A DNA stretch of 64,000 bases from Ulota crispa (Eukaryota; Streptophyta; Bryopsida; Orthotrichales; Orthotrichaceae), in assembly GCA_963920765.1 (NCBI GenBank), contig OY987244.1, forward strand, positions 10,046,501-10,110,500. Reading direction: 5' to 3'. Positions within the stretch are counted from its first letter, which is position 1, and each line of letters opens with the position of its first letter. Shown in pieces: positions 43,060-54,426 of the stretch. Both the position numbers and the translations under genes were made by a program. The notes beneath the pieces are model-generated. The model made no database searches, had not been told where the DNA came from, and saw only the letters and a list, made by a program, of their open reading frames with translations.

Positions 43060-44019
43060 CCACATAATCCACACTTTAGGTCTTGGTGGTGCAGCCTTAA
43101 AACTTATAGAGAGAATGAGAAGCAAATATAGAAGTTGGGCATAAGAGCATTTCTTGCCCCTGCTTAAAGAAGTCCTTGGTAACAAGTTTTGGAGGGGGCA
43201 AGAGCAAGAAGTAGCAAGGCAAGGCGTGAAATTTCCTTGCACTCGGAGCGAGAGTACAAGGGGCTATGAAGGGATCTTGTAAAAAACTCAAATTTGACAT
43301 GAATATGCTCAAAATATGTAGGCCCTGCGCTTGCACATTGACAAGTACAATGCCGTTGGGGACTTAGAACAAAAAGGTCATTGCAAGTTGAACCAACAAG
43401 TTCATTTAGTGGGTGACCAAAGATGCTCAAAGAAAAATATATAGAGGTTGGGTATAAATAGCAAAATTAATGTAGAGGTTGGGCATAAGAAGCGAATTTT
43501 GAGGTTGGGCATAAGAAGCGAATTTTGAGGTTGGGCATAAGAAACAAATATAGAGTCTAGGCATGCATGTATGGCCAACCACTATGCAAAAACAGCCTCA
43601 TGAGGAATTGGAGGATTTTGACAAAAAAAAAACCAAATGTTTCTTCAAACCTCCTATGAGCACATGGTAAGCAAAAATGGAAAAATTTAATGTTACAAAT
43701 AAGTACAATGAATGACTCACAATGAATTGAATTGAACCTATCTTGCATAATTCACCAAAACTAAGTGGTATTCTTGCTCAAAAAAGGATTTTGTGAACAC
43801 CATGCCCTTGGGCCATAGGGCTAGGTATATTGTTTAAAGGTGCATTCACACCAAGTGTGAAAATGTAAACAAGTACTAATGTTGACATCTTGGGATGAGG
43901 GAAATTCTTAAGTTCAATCCATTTAAGGCCAAGTATTAACCATGATGTTGTTTGCTTATTCAAAATAAAGACAAAATTTGTTGTGTAATAAAAATTACAG
44001 TCATGATTTTTGCAACAAT
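43060..44019. other. Intergenic sequence with a small tandem repeat
   Basis: No supported gene. Minus-strand frames at 42934-43430 overlap one another in different frames and lack domains. The only structure seen is the GAGGTTGGGCATAAGAAGC tandem repeat. Confidence 0.45.
43444..43552. repeat. Tandem repeat GAGGTTGGGCATAAGAAGCG, 28-bp period
   Basis: Four adjacent units, the last three nearly identical (GAGGTTGGGCATAAGAAGCG plus AATTTT). A related single unit, GAAGTTGGGCATAAGAGC, lies at 43131, suggesting spread of the unit locally. Confidence 0.85.
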
Positions 44020-44170
44020 TGTACAATTGTTGAAAACCATGTCTTAAACAACTGGTCCACAACAATTGCAAATGTCCTAAACAACTAAACAATGACTAAA
44101 GTATTGTCAGATTGAGTCGTTTAGGACATTTTTAGTCGTTGAGAACCAGTCGTCAAGATTTCTTCTAGTG
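44020..44170 (-). mobile_element. Possible CACTA-type terminus
   Basis: Read on the minus strand from 44170: CACTAGAAGAAATCTTGACG, followed by subterminal repeats built on CGACT(G/A) and GTCCTAAACGACT in both orientations (about 44020-44150). CACTA starts with clustered short subterminal repeats are the signature of En/Spm elements. The other end was not found within the window, so this may be a solo end. Confidence 0.4.
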
Positions 44171-44593
44171 TGTCACTTTCAAACCGAGGAAGGAAACTAT
44201 GAAACTAATAATGGATATTACAACATTTGACAACTATGTACATGAGTTTCAAACTGCATATAAGCATACAATCTATATGTTGTACACTTGTACATTTTGC
44301 ATTTGAATCATCTTGCAAAAGCAAATTCACACCCAACATAATACTTGAACCGTGAGAAGGGATAAAATGCTCTTCCAAAAGTGTGTTCACATTCTTTTCA
44401 TTTTTTTTGCAAGAGCAAGATCATCTCTAAGTTTGCTAATATTGGATTTCTAATCTAATAGAAAATTCAAACAACCACCAAAAACATTGCAAGTTTGTGG
44501 AAAGATACTTTTTCAATGTTCAATCTCACAAAAAAGTAAGATTTATTGGGGTAGTAGAAACATTGGAAGTTTGACATGATTTTCATTTACTAA

Positions 44594-44913
44594 GGTAGGA
44601 ACACCCATAAGTATTAATGTTCCCATAATAGTCACCTCTAAAATTTTGAAAAACTTGTGGAAGTAAATAGATGTAATTACAAGGATATACAACATGTGAA
44701 CATGAAACCTTAGTGTTGGTTATGGGTGCAATGGTAGTTTCTGCTCTTTAAAAATTCACAACTTATTCTCATAGTATCCAAATAATACATTTGAAAGTGC
44801 AAACTCGTTATTGTTCTATTCCTAATAGGATCCTATAATTTGATAGATGTTTATTAGTAATCATCACATTCAAAACCCTTAAATTTAAATTAACGCTTAT
44901 GGGTGTTCCTACC
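44594..44913. repeat. 320-bp element with perfect 18-bp inverted repeats
   Basis: GGTAGGAACACCCATAAG at the left and its exact complement at the right (44896-44913). ACTAAGGTAGGA at the left edge links it to the CTAAGGTAG family. The interior is AT-rich and unlike the other copies, so it is a separate subfamily or deletion derivative. Non-coding. Confidence 0.7.
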
Positions 44914-45921
44914 ATACATATTTTTGTTTCTACTATCTTAACTTAAAACAAGTATTTTCTCATCTTACTTTTTGGAGTTTTTATACATAGTATTACTACT
45001 GGTCAGTGGTCACTAATGTGTCAGAATTTAACTCCTACAGGACACAAAGTGCCGGTGCAACCAGTAGAATACAAGGTATTTTTTTTGTATTTGGAATAGA
45101 TTCAAACCTTTACTGCATTTGAGATCAACAAAGAAGTTGGAAAATAGATCAAAGCGGTTCTAATAAGTTACTTGAGATGCCAAATTAAAACTTCTTACTA
45201 ATAACAAACACCAATTATACGACAGCGTATATACTATGCCCTATGTCCTTTAAGGGTTAAACAAATAGATTTGGGAAATTGTACTTGAATTTTATATGTA
45301 TATCATGCGTCATACAAAAATGAAACGCATGCCAAATTTTCCTTCATTCTCTAAGTAAACTCTATTTATCAACATTAGAAATACTCCCATTATGTGTTTA
45401 CCTTTCAACACGTTTCAGTCCTCCAACATCATGGATTCACCTATCTCATTTTAATCTCCATTGGATGGAAAAGGAAGTTGTTGTCAAAATTGAGAAAATG
45501 TTATGTGTTGTTAGGTTTTAGGAATATTTAAAAATGTTAAATATATCAAAGTCAATTGCGATTTTTAAATAGAATAACAAAAAAAATGATTGATTTCAAT
45601 ATTTTTCAAGCAAATTTTGAAAATCAACTTAAATTGATTAGCTTTTATGAACTACACAAATATACATGCATGTACATATGGGAATGTACATGTATATTGA
45701 ACATTAGAGATAATGAAATTATTGGGACATGAGTCCTAAGTATATAGAATTTGAAATTAAGTGTAAATTTATAACTTTTAATTTTGGACCTCTCAACCAC
45801 TTACTGAGATTTGAGTGAGACTTAAAATACTACCAATGGCCTTCTTTGAAGCAAAAGTATGAAACACAAATTTATATCCGTTTTAAAAGGTCAAAATGCA
45901 CTAACATTTTATGCTTAATTA
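44914..45921. other. AT-rich intergenic sequence
   Basis: No gene supported. GTCCTTTAAGGGTTAA at 45245-45260 matches the right terminus of the TTAA family, but the left end of that copy was not identified. Confidence 0.45.
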
Positions 45922-46342
45922 TTCCCTCTATTCCTCTAAAAACGTCCAAAAAGCTTCTTTATAAAGGATTGATTGTATTTTTAGTCTTTGCTCTAGTGAC
46001 ACATGCATTCTAGAATCAATATACCATCTATCAAATGTATGCAAAATCTCTAGCTTTGTTGCCATTTAGGCACCCAAATTCCATGCAAAAAGTATTGTAT
46101 TTGTGCATGCTACCAGCTCCTCATTATTGATGTTTTAAAGATTAACAGCAATGTTCAATGGTACCTCATATGGGCAAGGTCAAACTTGCTAGGAGAAAAA
46201 TGCTCTCTAATCACTTAAATTTCCCCCATGAGAGCATTGAAGATGGCAAACACTTTGTGAGCCTTTCAAATTAGCAAACAGGAGCTTTTTAGTGGTACAA
46301 AAAATTTGTCTAATTTGAAACTTTTTAGAGGGAGAAAGGGAG
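45922..46342. mobile_element. Stowaway-like MITE (copy 4), 421 bp
   Basis: Flanked by TA (45920-45921 and 46343-46344). Ends TTCCCTCTATTCCTCTAAAA and, inverted, CTCCCTTTCTCCCTCTAAAA. The inside matches copy 1 in reverse, including GTGACACATGCATTCTAGAA, CCAAATTCCATGCAAAAAG and TGGGCAAGGTC. Confidence 0.85.
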
Positions 46343-46384
46343 TAAGCTTGCAAGTCTTTGAAGTAGGTCTTTGAGGGTTAACCA

Positions 46385-46945
46385 TTAACCCTTTTGTGCT
46401 ACAAGTCCACAATCACCTCTAATGGTCATTGGAACCTTCCATAATAGAATTTATAATTCATATTAAAATGTTAAGGTTTTGGTCTATTGAACAACAACAT
46501 AATAAAATCTATACCAACATTACATATGTAAATTTTATGTCATTTTTATTTGCATATGCTTATGATAAAAGTAACACACCTCATAAATATTTGATTATGT
46601 CACAAAAATTTACTCTTTCAATACAACTTCATGTATTTCAATGATGATAGTTACAACCATTTTGGATTTTTTTTATACAAATGTGACCTTGTGAAATTGT
46701 GCAGCTACCTTGATTTTTGCAAGGACAAAAAAATGGTTTTTTGTTAATTCAAACTCAAATATCTTACAATCTACATGGTACAAATTTCTGATTTTTTTTT
46801 ACATCTTTTAGAACTAGTGTACCACAACTCCACAAGATCTTACAATCCTTTAGGTCCAAATTTTTTTTTTCATAATTTGGTGTTTGGACTAGAAATGGCT
46901 GTTTTGGAGTGGTTTTGATGAAAACTTAGTCAAAAACCTGTAGGA
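46385..46945. mobile_element. Degenerate TTAA-family element
   Basis: Left end TTAACCCTTTTGTGCTACAAG. The right end, near 46925-46945, is decayed (GTCAAAAACCTGTAGGATGG) but preceded by GGCTGTTTTGGAGTGGTTTT, matching the right parts at 780-834 and 50580-50636. A separate right-type terminus, TTTGAGGGTTAA, sits directly upstream at 46370-46381. Non-coding. Confidence 0.4.
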
Positions 46946-47141
46946 TGGGATGATTACAAATTTTATCTACTTTGCTAACAAATTTAGTTATTCTCCAAAA
47001 ATAGGCAAGATAATATTTTGGTGACTAAATAATAATTACTTCAAAAGTTCATAAATCTGCACCTCGATCTGCACACTGAAATACTTTAGTCAAACTTCAA
47101 TCTCACCCTCTATATGAGATATGTTGAGCTTTTATTTCAGT

Positions 47142-47791
47142 TTAAACCCCTAAATGACCATTGTCAATTCGACTGACATTTGTGATTTTGGGCATGTACT
47201 TATGGCTAAATTACTTTGCATAATTTTGAAACTTATATTGAAGGTGAGGAATTCATTAATCTACGTGGGAATGTAATTTTTTCTTCATTCCAACTATTAT
47301 TGAAGAAGTTGAAAATGAAGTTTTGGAAAAAACTGCTTCCCGGGTAGCCAAAAACTTTTTTAAAAATTTCATTTTTTTCAAATAAAAATCTCAAATAGGT
47401 TCTTTAGACTTATATAGATGTGGGGAGCTTTGAATCATTCAATATTGATAGATGAGATGAAAGTTATGAGAAGTTTTAGTTTGCAAGTAGGTGTCGTTTC
47501 GCTCCCCCACATCTATATAAGTCTAAAGAACCTATTTCAGATTTTTATCTAAAAAAAATTAAATTTTTAAAAAAGTTTTTGGTTGCCCGGGGAGCTACTT
47601 TTTCTAGAAATTCAATTTTTAACTTCTTCAATAATAGTTGAAATGAAGAAAAAATTACACTCCCACGTAGATTTATGAATTTCTCACCTTCATTAAAAGT
47701 TTCAGAAAATCATGCAAAGTAATTTAGCCATAGGTACATGCCCAAAATCCCAAATGTCCCCCAAAAGGGCCCTCGGTCCTTTAGGGGTTAA
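47142..47791. mobile_element. TTAA-family foldback element P4, 650 bp
   Basis: TTAA at 47142-47145 and 47788-47791, inverted ends ACCCCTAAATGACC and CCCCTAAAGGACCGAGG. Beyond the ends almost the whole element is an inverted repeat: about 47175-47433 pairs with 47497-47760 (for example TTTGGGCATGTACTTATGGC with GCCATAGGTACATGCCCAAA, and TTCTTTAGACTTATATAGAT with ATCTATATAAGTCTAAAGAA), leaving a loop of about 60 bp. Arms are about 90% alike by eye. A transcript would form a very long hairpin, a likely small-RNA source. Confidence 0.85.
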
Positions 47792-48104
47792 AAATAAAGT
47801 ACATCACTATTTTTTATTTCACATTTAGAATCTTAAGAATTTCAACATTTTAGAATTTATAGCATTTACAAGTTTAAAGTTTAAACTAAGGTTCTGAGCT
47901 CAAAGTACTGATTGTTTGATATTTCAAAAAGATCACTTCTCAATTCTAAAATCTAAGCTTAAATTTTTTAATGGAATGATCAATGATCACTTGGTTTTTT
48001 CTATGTAACTTGCACACCTGCTCAAAAAACAAAATCCAAAATATTAGTAGTTAAAAATTTCACAATTTGCAAAATGAAGACCACTTGTGACTTGACCATA
48101 TCAG
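47792..48104. other. Short AT-rich intergenic sequence
   Basis: Nothing recognised between the foldback element and the hAT-type MITE. Confidence 0.5.
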
Positions 48105-48472
48105 CATGGTTGTTACATTGGGCAACTTTTGGCTGTTGGACAAGAGAGTTGAGTGGGCAAAAAAGATAGGACGGGCAAACGTATCTGCCCTTTTGTAGTT
48201 TCATGACATTTTTTAGGGTTTTTCACCTAAAAATGGAAGAATCAAATTATATTTTTTCATTTTTATCACATGATATGGTTTTAAATCTACATTTTGACTT
48301 CATGTTGGCAACAATGAGTATTATTAGCATATATAAAGTAAGATTTTTTATCATTTTGCACCATTTTTTGAAGTCAACTATGAGTTGACCACATCAGACA
48401 AACATGAGCTCAATTGGGCACTTTTGGTGGACGGACGGGCAGGCGGACGAGCAGCCCAATGTAACAACCATG
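48105..48472. mobile_element. hAT-type MITE, CATGGTTGTTACATTGGGC family, copy 2
   Basis: 368 bp with a perfect 8-bp duplication CATATCAG (48097-48104 and 48473-48480). Perfect 19-bp inverted ends CATGGTTGTTACATTGGGC. Homologous through its length to 32289-32655 (AAGAATCAAATTATA, CACATTTTGACTTCAT or close, TTATCATTTTG, GAGCA(A/G)CCCAATGT). Non-coding. Confidence 0.9.
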
Positions 48473-48480
48473 CATATCAG

Positions 48481-51400
48481 ATCTTTTGGTGTGAAACATG
48501 AAATTTTACAATTTAGTTGAAAATGTCGAGTGGTAGGGGAGGTTGCATGTTATCAACTCTTGAGATGTGGCATATGAAAACTTTTGTCTTCAAGGACTAA
48601 AAAATTTCTATACAAAAAATCCAAGACACATTGAAACCTTTGGGCTTTAAAAACAAACAATGTTTCCATGCAAAAGAAACTCATGGCACATGGAAACCTT
48701 TGATTACATAAACAAAGAGATTTTATATATAATTTTTTTTTTTAAATCTCACTTAAAAACTTTGGTTTTACAAACAAACAACTTTTGTCCATACAGCACC
48801 CTTTGGCATTGCAAATAAATATTTTTCTTATACAAAAAAGCTTGTGGCACATGAAAGCTTTGGCTATAGGGGCAGATATTCTACCCTACACAAAAAACTT
48901 CACTTTCAGTTTTATTATTTTATATGTAAATATCAACTCTTTTGACAGGGCTCATTAAAAAGCTTCGTCTTCACAAATTAAAAATTCACCCATTTTTTTC
49001 TATAGATAGATAATAAAAACAGTTGGATGTGGTTTTTATTGTTTGAGGTAATTATTTTAAGCCCTTAAACTTGAAATTACAATAGACTCATTTCTTTCCA
49101 TAAAAGCTTATGAGTTCTAAGGCCTTCCAGAAACCAATTATAGTTTGATTCATCTATTAACGTTATTTTTTAACCCATAAAAACATCATATTTGTTATAA
49201 TGAGAGAATGGGGACCTCTCAAAATAAACATGTTGATATTAGCCAAAATTACGAATTTTCATTAAAATGAGAATTTTTAACTCAAATTTAGCTTAATTGA
49301 CATAAATCTTTCAGGTCCAACCTAAAACTGAAAGGTTTTATGTCAATTCAATTTGAGCTAAATTGACCTAAATTTTTTCATCAAATTGACCTTTTCTTTG
49401 AATTTTGGTTAAATTACCTCTCATTTCTGTGGAAAACTCTCATTATAACAAATATGGTGTTTAAAAGACCACTTGTCCCTACGGGCTACGAGAGACAAGT
49501 GGGATTTTGGGCAGGGTCATGCTACTACATTTTATGACTAAATTCTATGAGTTTTTGTCCAAAGGTAGAGTTTTGCAAGAGTTATGTGGGAGAACAATTT
49601 TTACTAAGTTCCAATTTATGCTTCAAAAGTTATAAGGATAAACTTGTGAGTTTTAGTTGGAGGGGCAGCTTGGGCATGCCGTTTTTTGTTATATTCTCCC
49701 AAGAGGAACTAATGAAGGGATGCCCCTCAATGGAATCTATCCAAAGCAATACTGTACTAAAAAAATACATTATTGTAATTAATAAATACATTAACCTTTG
49801 AACTGCAATAGCTAGAGATTTGGTTTTTTTTTTCAATTTTATATCTTGAAATTGTCAATGAAGCTAAACTCTTCCAATTCACAGCTTGAATTTTTATATT
49901 CTTTAACAAGTCTTGTAAACCCATTTACCAAGGTAAATGAAGGCCTTAACACATTTCACAAGGTTTGATTCAAAATAGTTATACTTCCAACTTATGTTAC
50001 TGCAACAACTCATGATAAACTACATTTGTCATTGTTGTGGTGTTTCTAACAAACAAAGCAACATCAACAACTCAAGTTGCTTGCGATAAAGCTATGTACA
50101 ATTGACCATGACATTGGTTACATGGGAGAGAGAAATTGAAGCTAATAGGTCACCAACTTGAGTTTTTTAATTAATTGTAGATATGTTTTTAGAAAACTTG
50201 GTTGGCGAAAAACCTCAATGTAGTGTGAATTTCAAGCACATGTTTGCAATGCAAGGCCATGGGGGGTGTGTTTCATGTCTTAGTTGATCACAAAACTTGG
50301 AGAGACATGCCTAACATGATTTAGAGCATGTTGAACAAATCTCTTCAGCACCTATAATGCAAAAAATTCACCACATGTGGTCAAAGACACTTGAAACTTT
50401 TGAGCAAGGGTAAAAAAAATTTATATACTACCTTTAAATGATCATATCTCTTGATCCGTATGGTCAAGCTTCACAAAATTTTCATGGTATGTTCTTAAAT
50501 GAGTCTACTACAAGATTCTAAGGTAAGATTTGATCTATTTTTAAAAAGATTATTCTTGGGATCAAATCACTAGAAATGACAGTTTTGAGAGTTTTTTGAG
50601 AAAAAATGTGTTTCAATTGGTCCTTTAGGGGGTTAAGAACACAAATTCTCGTTGCTCTTTATGCATTTGAGAAATTACAATTTGGCTTAGAACAATGTAT
50701 TTTCATAAACTTCATGTTTGAATACGACACTTTTTTAGCCATGTCAAATTTCATGTGCTCCACTCGGTTCACTATACACATTGACTATATAACTCTAATT
50801 TCAATGTAAATATGTTACTCATAAAGTTATAAATTCATCATGTTCTTGATGTTCATCTGATATTGTGACTTATAGCCTTATATTTCAAGAAATTTCAAAA
50901 AGTCCCTTTTGACATATGACATTATATTGGTGAAAATATCACATGGCATATGAAAATTTCATAAGTGATACTGTAGCTAGTTTTAAAAAAACCAAGTCAC
51001 AACTTGTGATAGATGCATAATCAATGCAAAAACATGTCAATACTCAATACAACATCCATTGACATAAACAATGAAACACAATGTGTGTTTTATTTATTTA
51101 TTTCGTTTTTTTCTTGTCCTCGATCTTATTGCCTAAAGGTGTGTTCAAGTAATATTGTTGTATTTTTATCTTTGCGTTGAAAATTTGGATTTAATTGTAT
51201 CAAAACTAACAAAAGAAAAGTGAAAATAATTGGAATATGAACAACAAAAGCAAGGATCTAAGCTTATATGGTTATTCAACCGGTCTAACTTACAAAAGGC
51301 TCACGTTCATATTGGGCTTTTTGAGGAGTACATTGTTAGTTTGTTACTTGGACTCTTGCAGAGAACGAGAGGTCATGTGACAAAGAGGGGCAATTTTTTC

Positions 51401-51639
51401 TTTTGCCTAAATCTTACTTGAAATTGACATTGGCTACCATTAAACTAAAAAAAACTAAAAAAATTGAGCCAAAAAATGGATGATATTGCCAATCGCTCAT
51501 GAGCAAAAACTAGGATTGCCAAAATTTGGATGAAAGTTAGTAATACTAACAAATTTTAATGAATGAACAAGCGCACAATTTTAATTATGTCCATTTTATT
51601 TGCCTTACTTGCTTGCAACGTTGGATGTGTTGCTCTACT
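48481..51639. other. AT-rich intergenic desert
   Basis: No gene supported. GGTCCTTTAGGGGGTTAA at 50619-50636 is a further TTAA-family right end; TTAACCTTTGAACTGC at 49791 could be its left end, giving about 846 bp, but intermediate support is weak. Near 49295-49375 a short inverted repeat around AATTGACATAAATCTTTCAG and CTGAAAGGTTTTATGTCAATT was noticed. Confidence 0.45.
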
Positions 51640-52583
51640 TTAACCCCTAAAGGACCATGGCCTTTATTTTGTCAAAGGACACTCACAACTTCCACTTCTA
51701 TGGCAAAGAGTATAAAAGTTTAAAAATTAGTCTTTTTGCATATTTGACTATAGGATCTTGTACTAGAATAGTATGAGAATGTGTCACACAAAACTCAAAA
51801 ACTTTGACCACATAGATTGGAAGATATTTTCATTTTAAGTGTAAAAAACAAGTTTTTTTGCACCTTGCATGACTATATTATTTAACTTTGAACTTATTAA
51901 CTTAAAATTTTTGCATGGCAAAGTTTGGAATTTTTTTTGGGAAGTTGAGTTGGGAATCTTTGGAAAAAAATCAAAACAAAAAATACTTAATTTTCATTCT
52001 TTAAAAAAACGTTATGTAGAAGAAGGTATGAGATTGAACAAAAACTTAAATTGTTAATAACCTTGCAATGGAATTGAAACACAATAATTCCAATGGTGAG
52101 ATTTTTCTAAAAAGAAAACTTCACCCTTTCCGATAGTTTCTTTTGCAAAATTATTAAATTTGCTTTTAAAATTGAAGTTTATAAGTTACTTTTTCAAGAA
52201 GATGCTTGAATTGCCCAAAAAACAAGATTGTTCATAACTTTCTCATAACTAGTTCAAACTTCAAACTTCAAATGGAATAAATCAAAGCTTTAGATGTAGA
52301 CAAAACTATAAACTATGAGAATTTAAAAATGAAAAATAAGTTTTTTGTAAAAAACAAATCTACTACTTGTAGTCCTCTACTCCCCAAATATGTGCATTTA
52401 TGGGCATAACTTTTGCTCCTTGGCATTGATTAGAATAAAAATTATATTTTCCAAAAGCTAATGTGTTTTCCTATCTTCTAAAAAAGTCTCAAAAAATCAA
52501 GACAAAATTTGAGGTTGTAGGTAGTTAGGTACCTGCCCAAAATCCCATTTGTCCTTGTAGGAACAATGGTCCTTTAGGAGTAA
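51640..52583 (+). mobile_element. TTAA-family element P5, about 944 bp
   Basis: Left TTAACCCCTAAAGGACCATG; right AACAATGGTCCTTTAGGAG followed by TAAA where TTAA is expected. The body is a same-orientation homologue of P6 (58627-59579): both have CTTTATTTTGTC, GCAAAGAGTA, GGATCTTGTACTAGA, GAAGGTATGAGATTGAACAA, TTGCCCAAAAAACAAGATTG and CATAACTTTTGCTCC. Non-coding; two long alignable copies define a subfamily. Confidence 0.8.
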
Positions 52584-52735
52584 AAAAAACTCTAATGTGA
52601 TGTTTCAATAACTGGGTATTTTTGTTGGAAAGTTTAAAAAAAGAAACACTAAAAGGTAAAAATCAGATAATTGGTCCCAGATCCCAATTGGCTAAGGCCT
52701 AAAGGAGCTAATATCTAAAGTTATACATACTAAGA

Positions 52736-53090
52736 CTAAGGTAGGATTGTAGGAGGCTCATAAACTGCCCAAGCTTTAAAATTGCCTAGGTACCTACCTT
52801 CTCAAATGTATTTCATTAATACATGTTATTTTTCATAGGTTTCAACAATGTTCAAATAGTGTGCATTTGAGGAGGTGGCCGGTTTTAGAACCTTATGCCA
52901 CTTCAACTTCAAAATTTCATAACCAATTCCATAAAGCTCCAAAAGATATGAAACAACTTAGATTAGATGTCAATTTCTCTTGTCTTTCAAGGAAAATTTA
53001 CAAAAAAATAGTTCAAGAAGTTTTTTCTCCCCATGATTTAGTTTCAACCCTAAGATGGTTGGTTTATGAGCCTCCTATAAAAAATCTTTT
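52736..53090. mobile_element. CTAAGGTAG family element, copy 3 (inverted)
   Basis: Starts ACTAAGGTAGGATTGTAGGA and ends TGGTTTATGAGCCTCCTATA. Read in reverse it matches 32245-32950 without its insertion: TCTTTCAAGGAAAATTTAC, GAAACAACTTAGATTAGATG, AGCTCCAAAAGATATG. Non-coding; the 95-codon frame over it is incidental. Confidence 0.75.
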
Positions 53091-53102
53091 TAATAAAAAA
53101 AA

Positions 53103-53345
53103 TACACTAAATAATGCAAGTAAGCTGCCTTACCATGGAAGGTTGTGAGTTACCTCATTATTCATTTCTTGGTCACTTGAAATGCATGCAACTTTCCAGA
53201 TATTAGGATTCCACAAGATTTACAACCTAGACATTGCTAATTGGCTCTTCCACATCTTTGTTGTAGTTGTTAAGCCTAGCAGTAAATATTGAAACAGTGT
53301 AAAATGTTAAGAAACTAGTCTGGGGAAATCTAAACGCCTTTTATA
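53103..53345. repeat. CACTAAATAGTGC family element, copy 3
   Basis: Starts ACACTAAATAATGCAAGTAA and keeps the family order: CTGCCTTACC, GTTACCTCATTATTCAT, ATGCATGCAACTTTCC, then GTAAAATGTTAAGAAACTAG and GGGGAAATCTAAACGCC near the right end. About 240 bp, same orientation as 1560-1860. Confidence 0.65.
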
Positions 53346-53924
53346 ATATACTAATTGAAAACTGTTCTCTTTCTGTCGGAGACTTGGAGTTGCAATGGGC
53401 GCCTCTTAAAAGGCGGTTCTCGGACCTCATTCATGGCAGGCTGGCTGGCTGCCTCCTGATTCAATTCCTTATTTTGCACAGTACGGTACCGCACTCTGGA
53501 GCTGGGCACGCAAATCAACACAACTCCGTCCTCCAAAACTTCAAGAAGACAACTAAACCATAACTCAAACCTTATTCAATAAATTTATCGCATTACAAAT
53601 ACTGTAGATTCCATTTCTTACTTACTTTTGTCAGTTTACTAGTAACTAATATACTCATAAGAAATCTAACACAGCAAGGTACACCGCCGTTTCACAAGTT
53701 ACCTGGTACCTACAGAGGTTTATGTAGCTATTATGCTTACTTACTAAACAAGTACCACTGTACCAGCCGTCAAAAATGGAACATAGGTACACCGCCCATT
53801 TGCACCAGCACTGACATTTTTACATATTCTACAAAGCGCCCACTTTAAACCTTTGTCAACTAAAATTAGAAATTCAGGAGCTGGAATTCCCTTTGAGACT
53901 GGAAAATAATATATTTAACTCAAT

Positions 53925-54139
53925 CTAATGGAGACAGTACGGGGAAACTTGTGTCATGCAAACATATAATAGAATGAAGCCTGCGGACCCGGAGTTCGAC
54001 CAGAAAGGACCTGAACCTCTGCCGCAGAAAAGGGGCTCGTCCTTGACTACAGTCACTGCAATTCCCTGAATAACATGCTCAGCTTCTGACCACCAGTGTT
54101 CACAGATGAGAACCATGTGGCTATAATCATTCCAGTTTT
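53925..54139 (-). CDS. Possible terminal exon of an unrecognised minus-strand gene
   Basis: On the minus strand an acceptor-like GATGTTTACAG at 54140 is followed by an open stretch ending in TAG at 53925, about 70 codons: WNDYSHMVLICEHWWSEAEH, then VIQGIAVTVVKDEPLFCGRG and a Ser/Gly-rich then hydrophobic C-terminus. The composition (Trp, Cys, His, balanced charges) is more protein-like than the usual frames here, but no family is recognised. A minus-strand TATAAAA at 54420-54426 and a donor-like CAGTGAG|GTACTG near 54280 would supply a small first exon. Existence as a gene is uncertain. Confidence 0.25.
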
Positions 54140-54419
54140 TCTGTAAACATCACAATTCACAATTCTAGACTTGGATTTTAAGCACGTTTGGCAGGCACTT
54201 GAGAGCTAACTTACGAAAATCATAGCATTGATGGCTGCTGACCACTATTAAGTTAAGCTTAGAACAAGGAACAGTACCTCACTGCTGGAAATTTATGGAG
54301 GGAAGTACTGCTGCTGAACTGTAGAAGTGATTGTTTTCAAAGCTCATTATTTCCAGGCCTGACAAGCCTTTAGCCGGCTCGCATTACGAGAAAAACGAGC
54401 AATGCGCTCTCGGCCAAGC

Positions 54420-54426
54420 TTTTATA
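54420..54426 (-). promoter_or_regulatory. Candidate TATA box, minus strand
   Basis: GAGTATTATAAAAGCTTGG on the minus strand, a canonical TATAAAA about 280 bp upstream of the possible terminal exon at 53925-54139. Signal by sequence only. Confidence 0.3.

Noticed and set aside
42934-43430. Three overlapping minus-strand frames (79-102 codons)
   Set aside because: Mutually overlapping in different frames, partly within TTAA element P3 and the repeat beside it, with no domain.
43444-43552. Regularly spaced repeats considered as a CRISPR-like array
   Set aside because: Units are directly adjacent with no unique spacers, and the genome is a plant nucleus; it is a simple tandem repeat.
54360-54420. 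GC-rich stretch GCCGGCTCGCATTACGAG considered as a tRNA-like fold
   Set aside because: No T-loop GGTTCGA motif or seven-base acceptor stem could be built.
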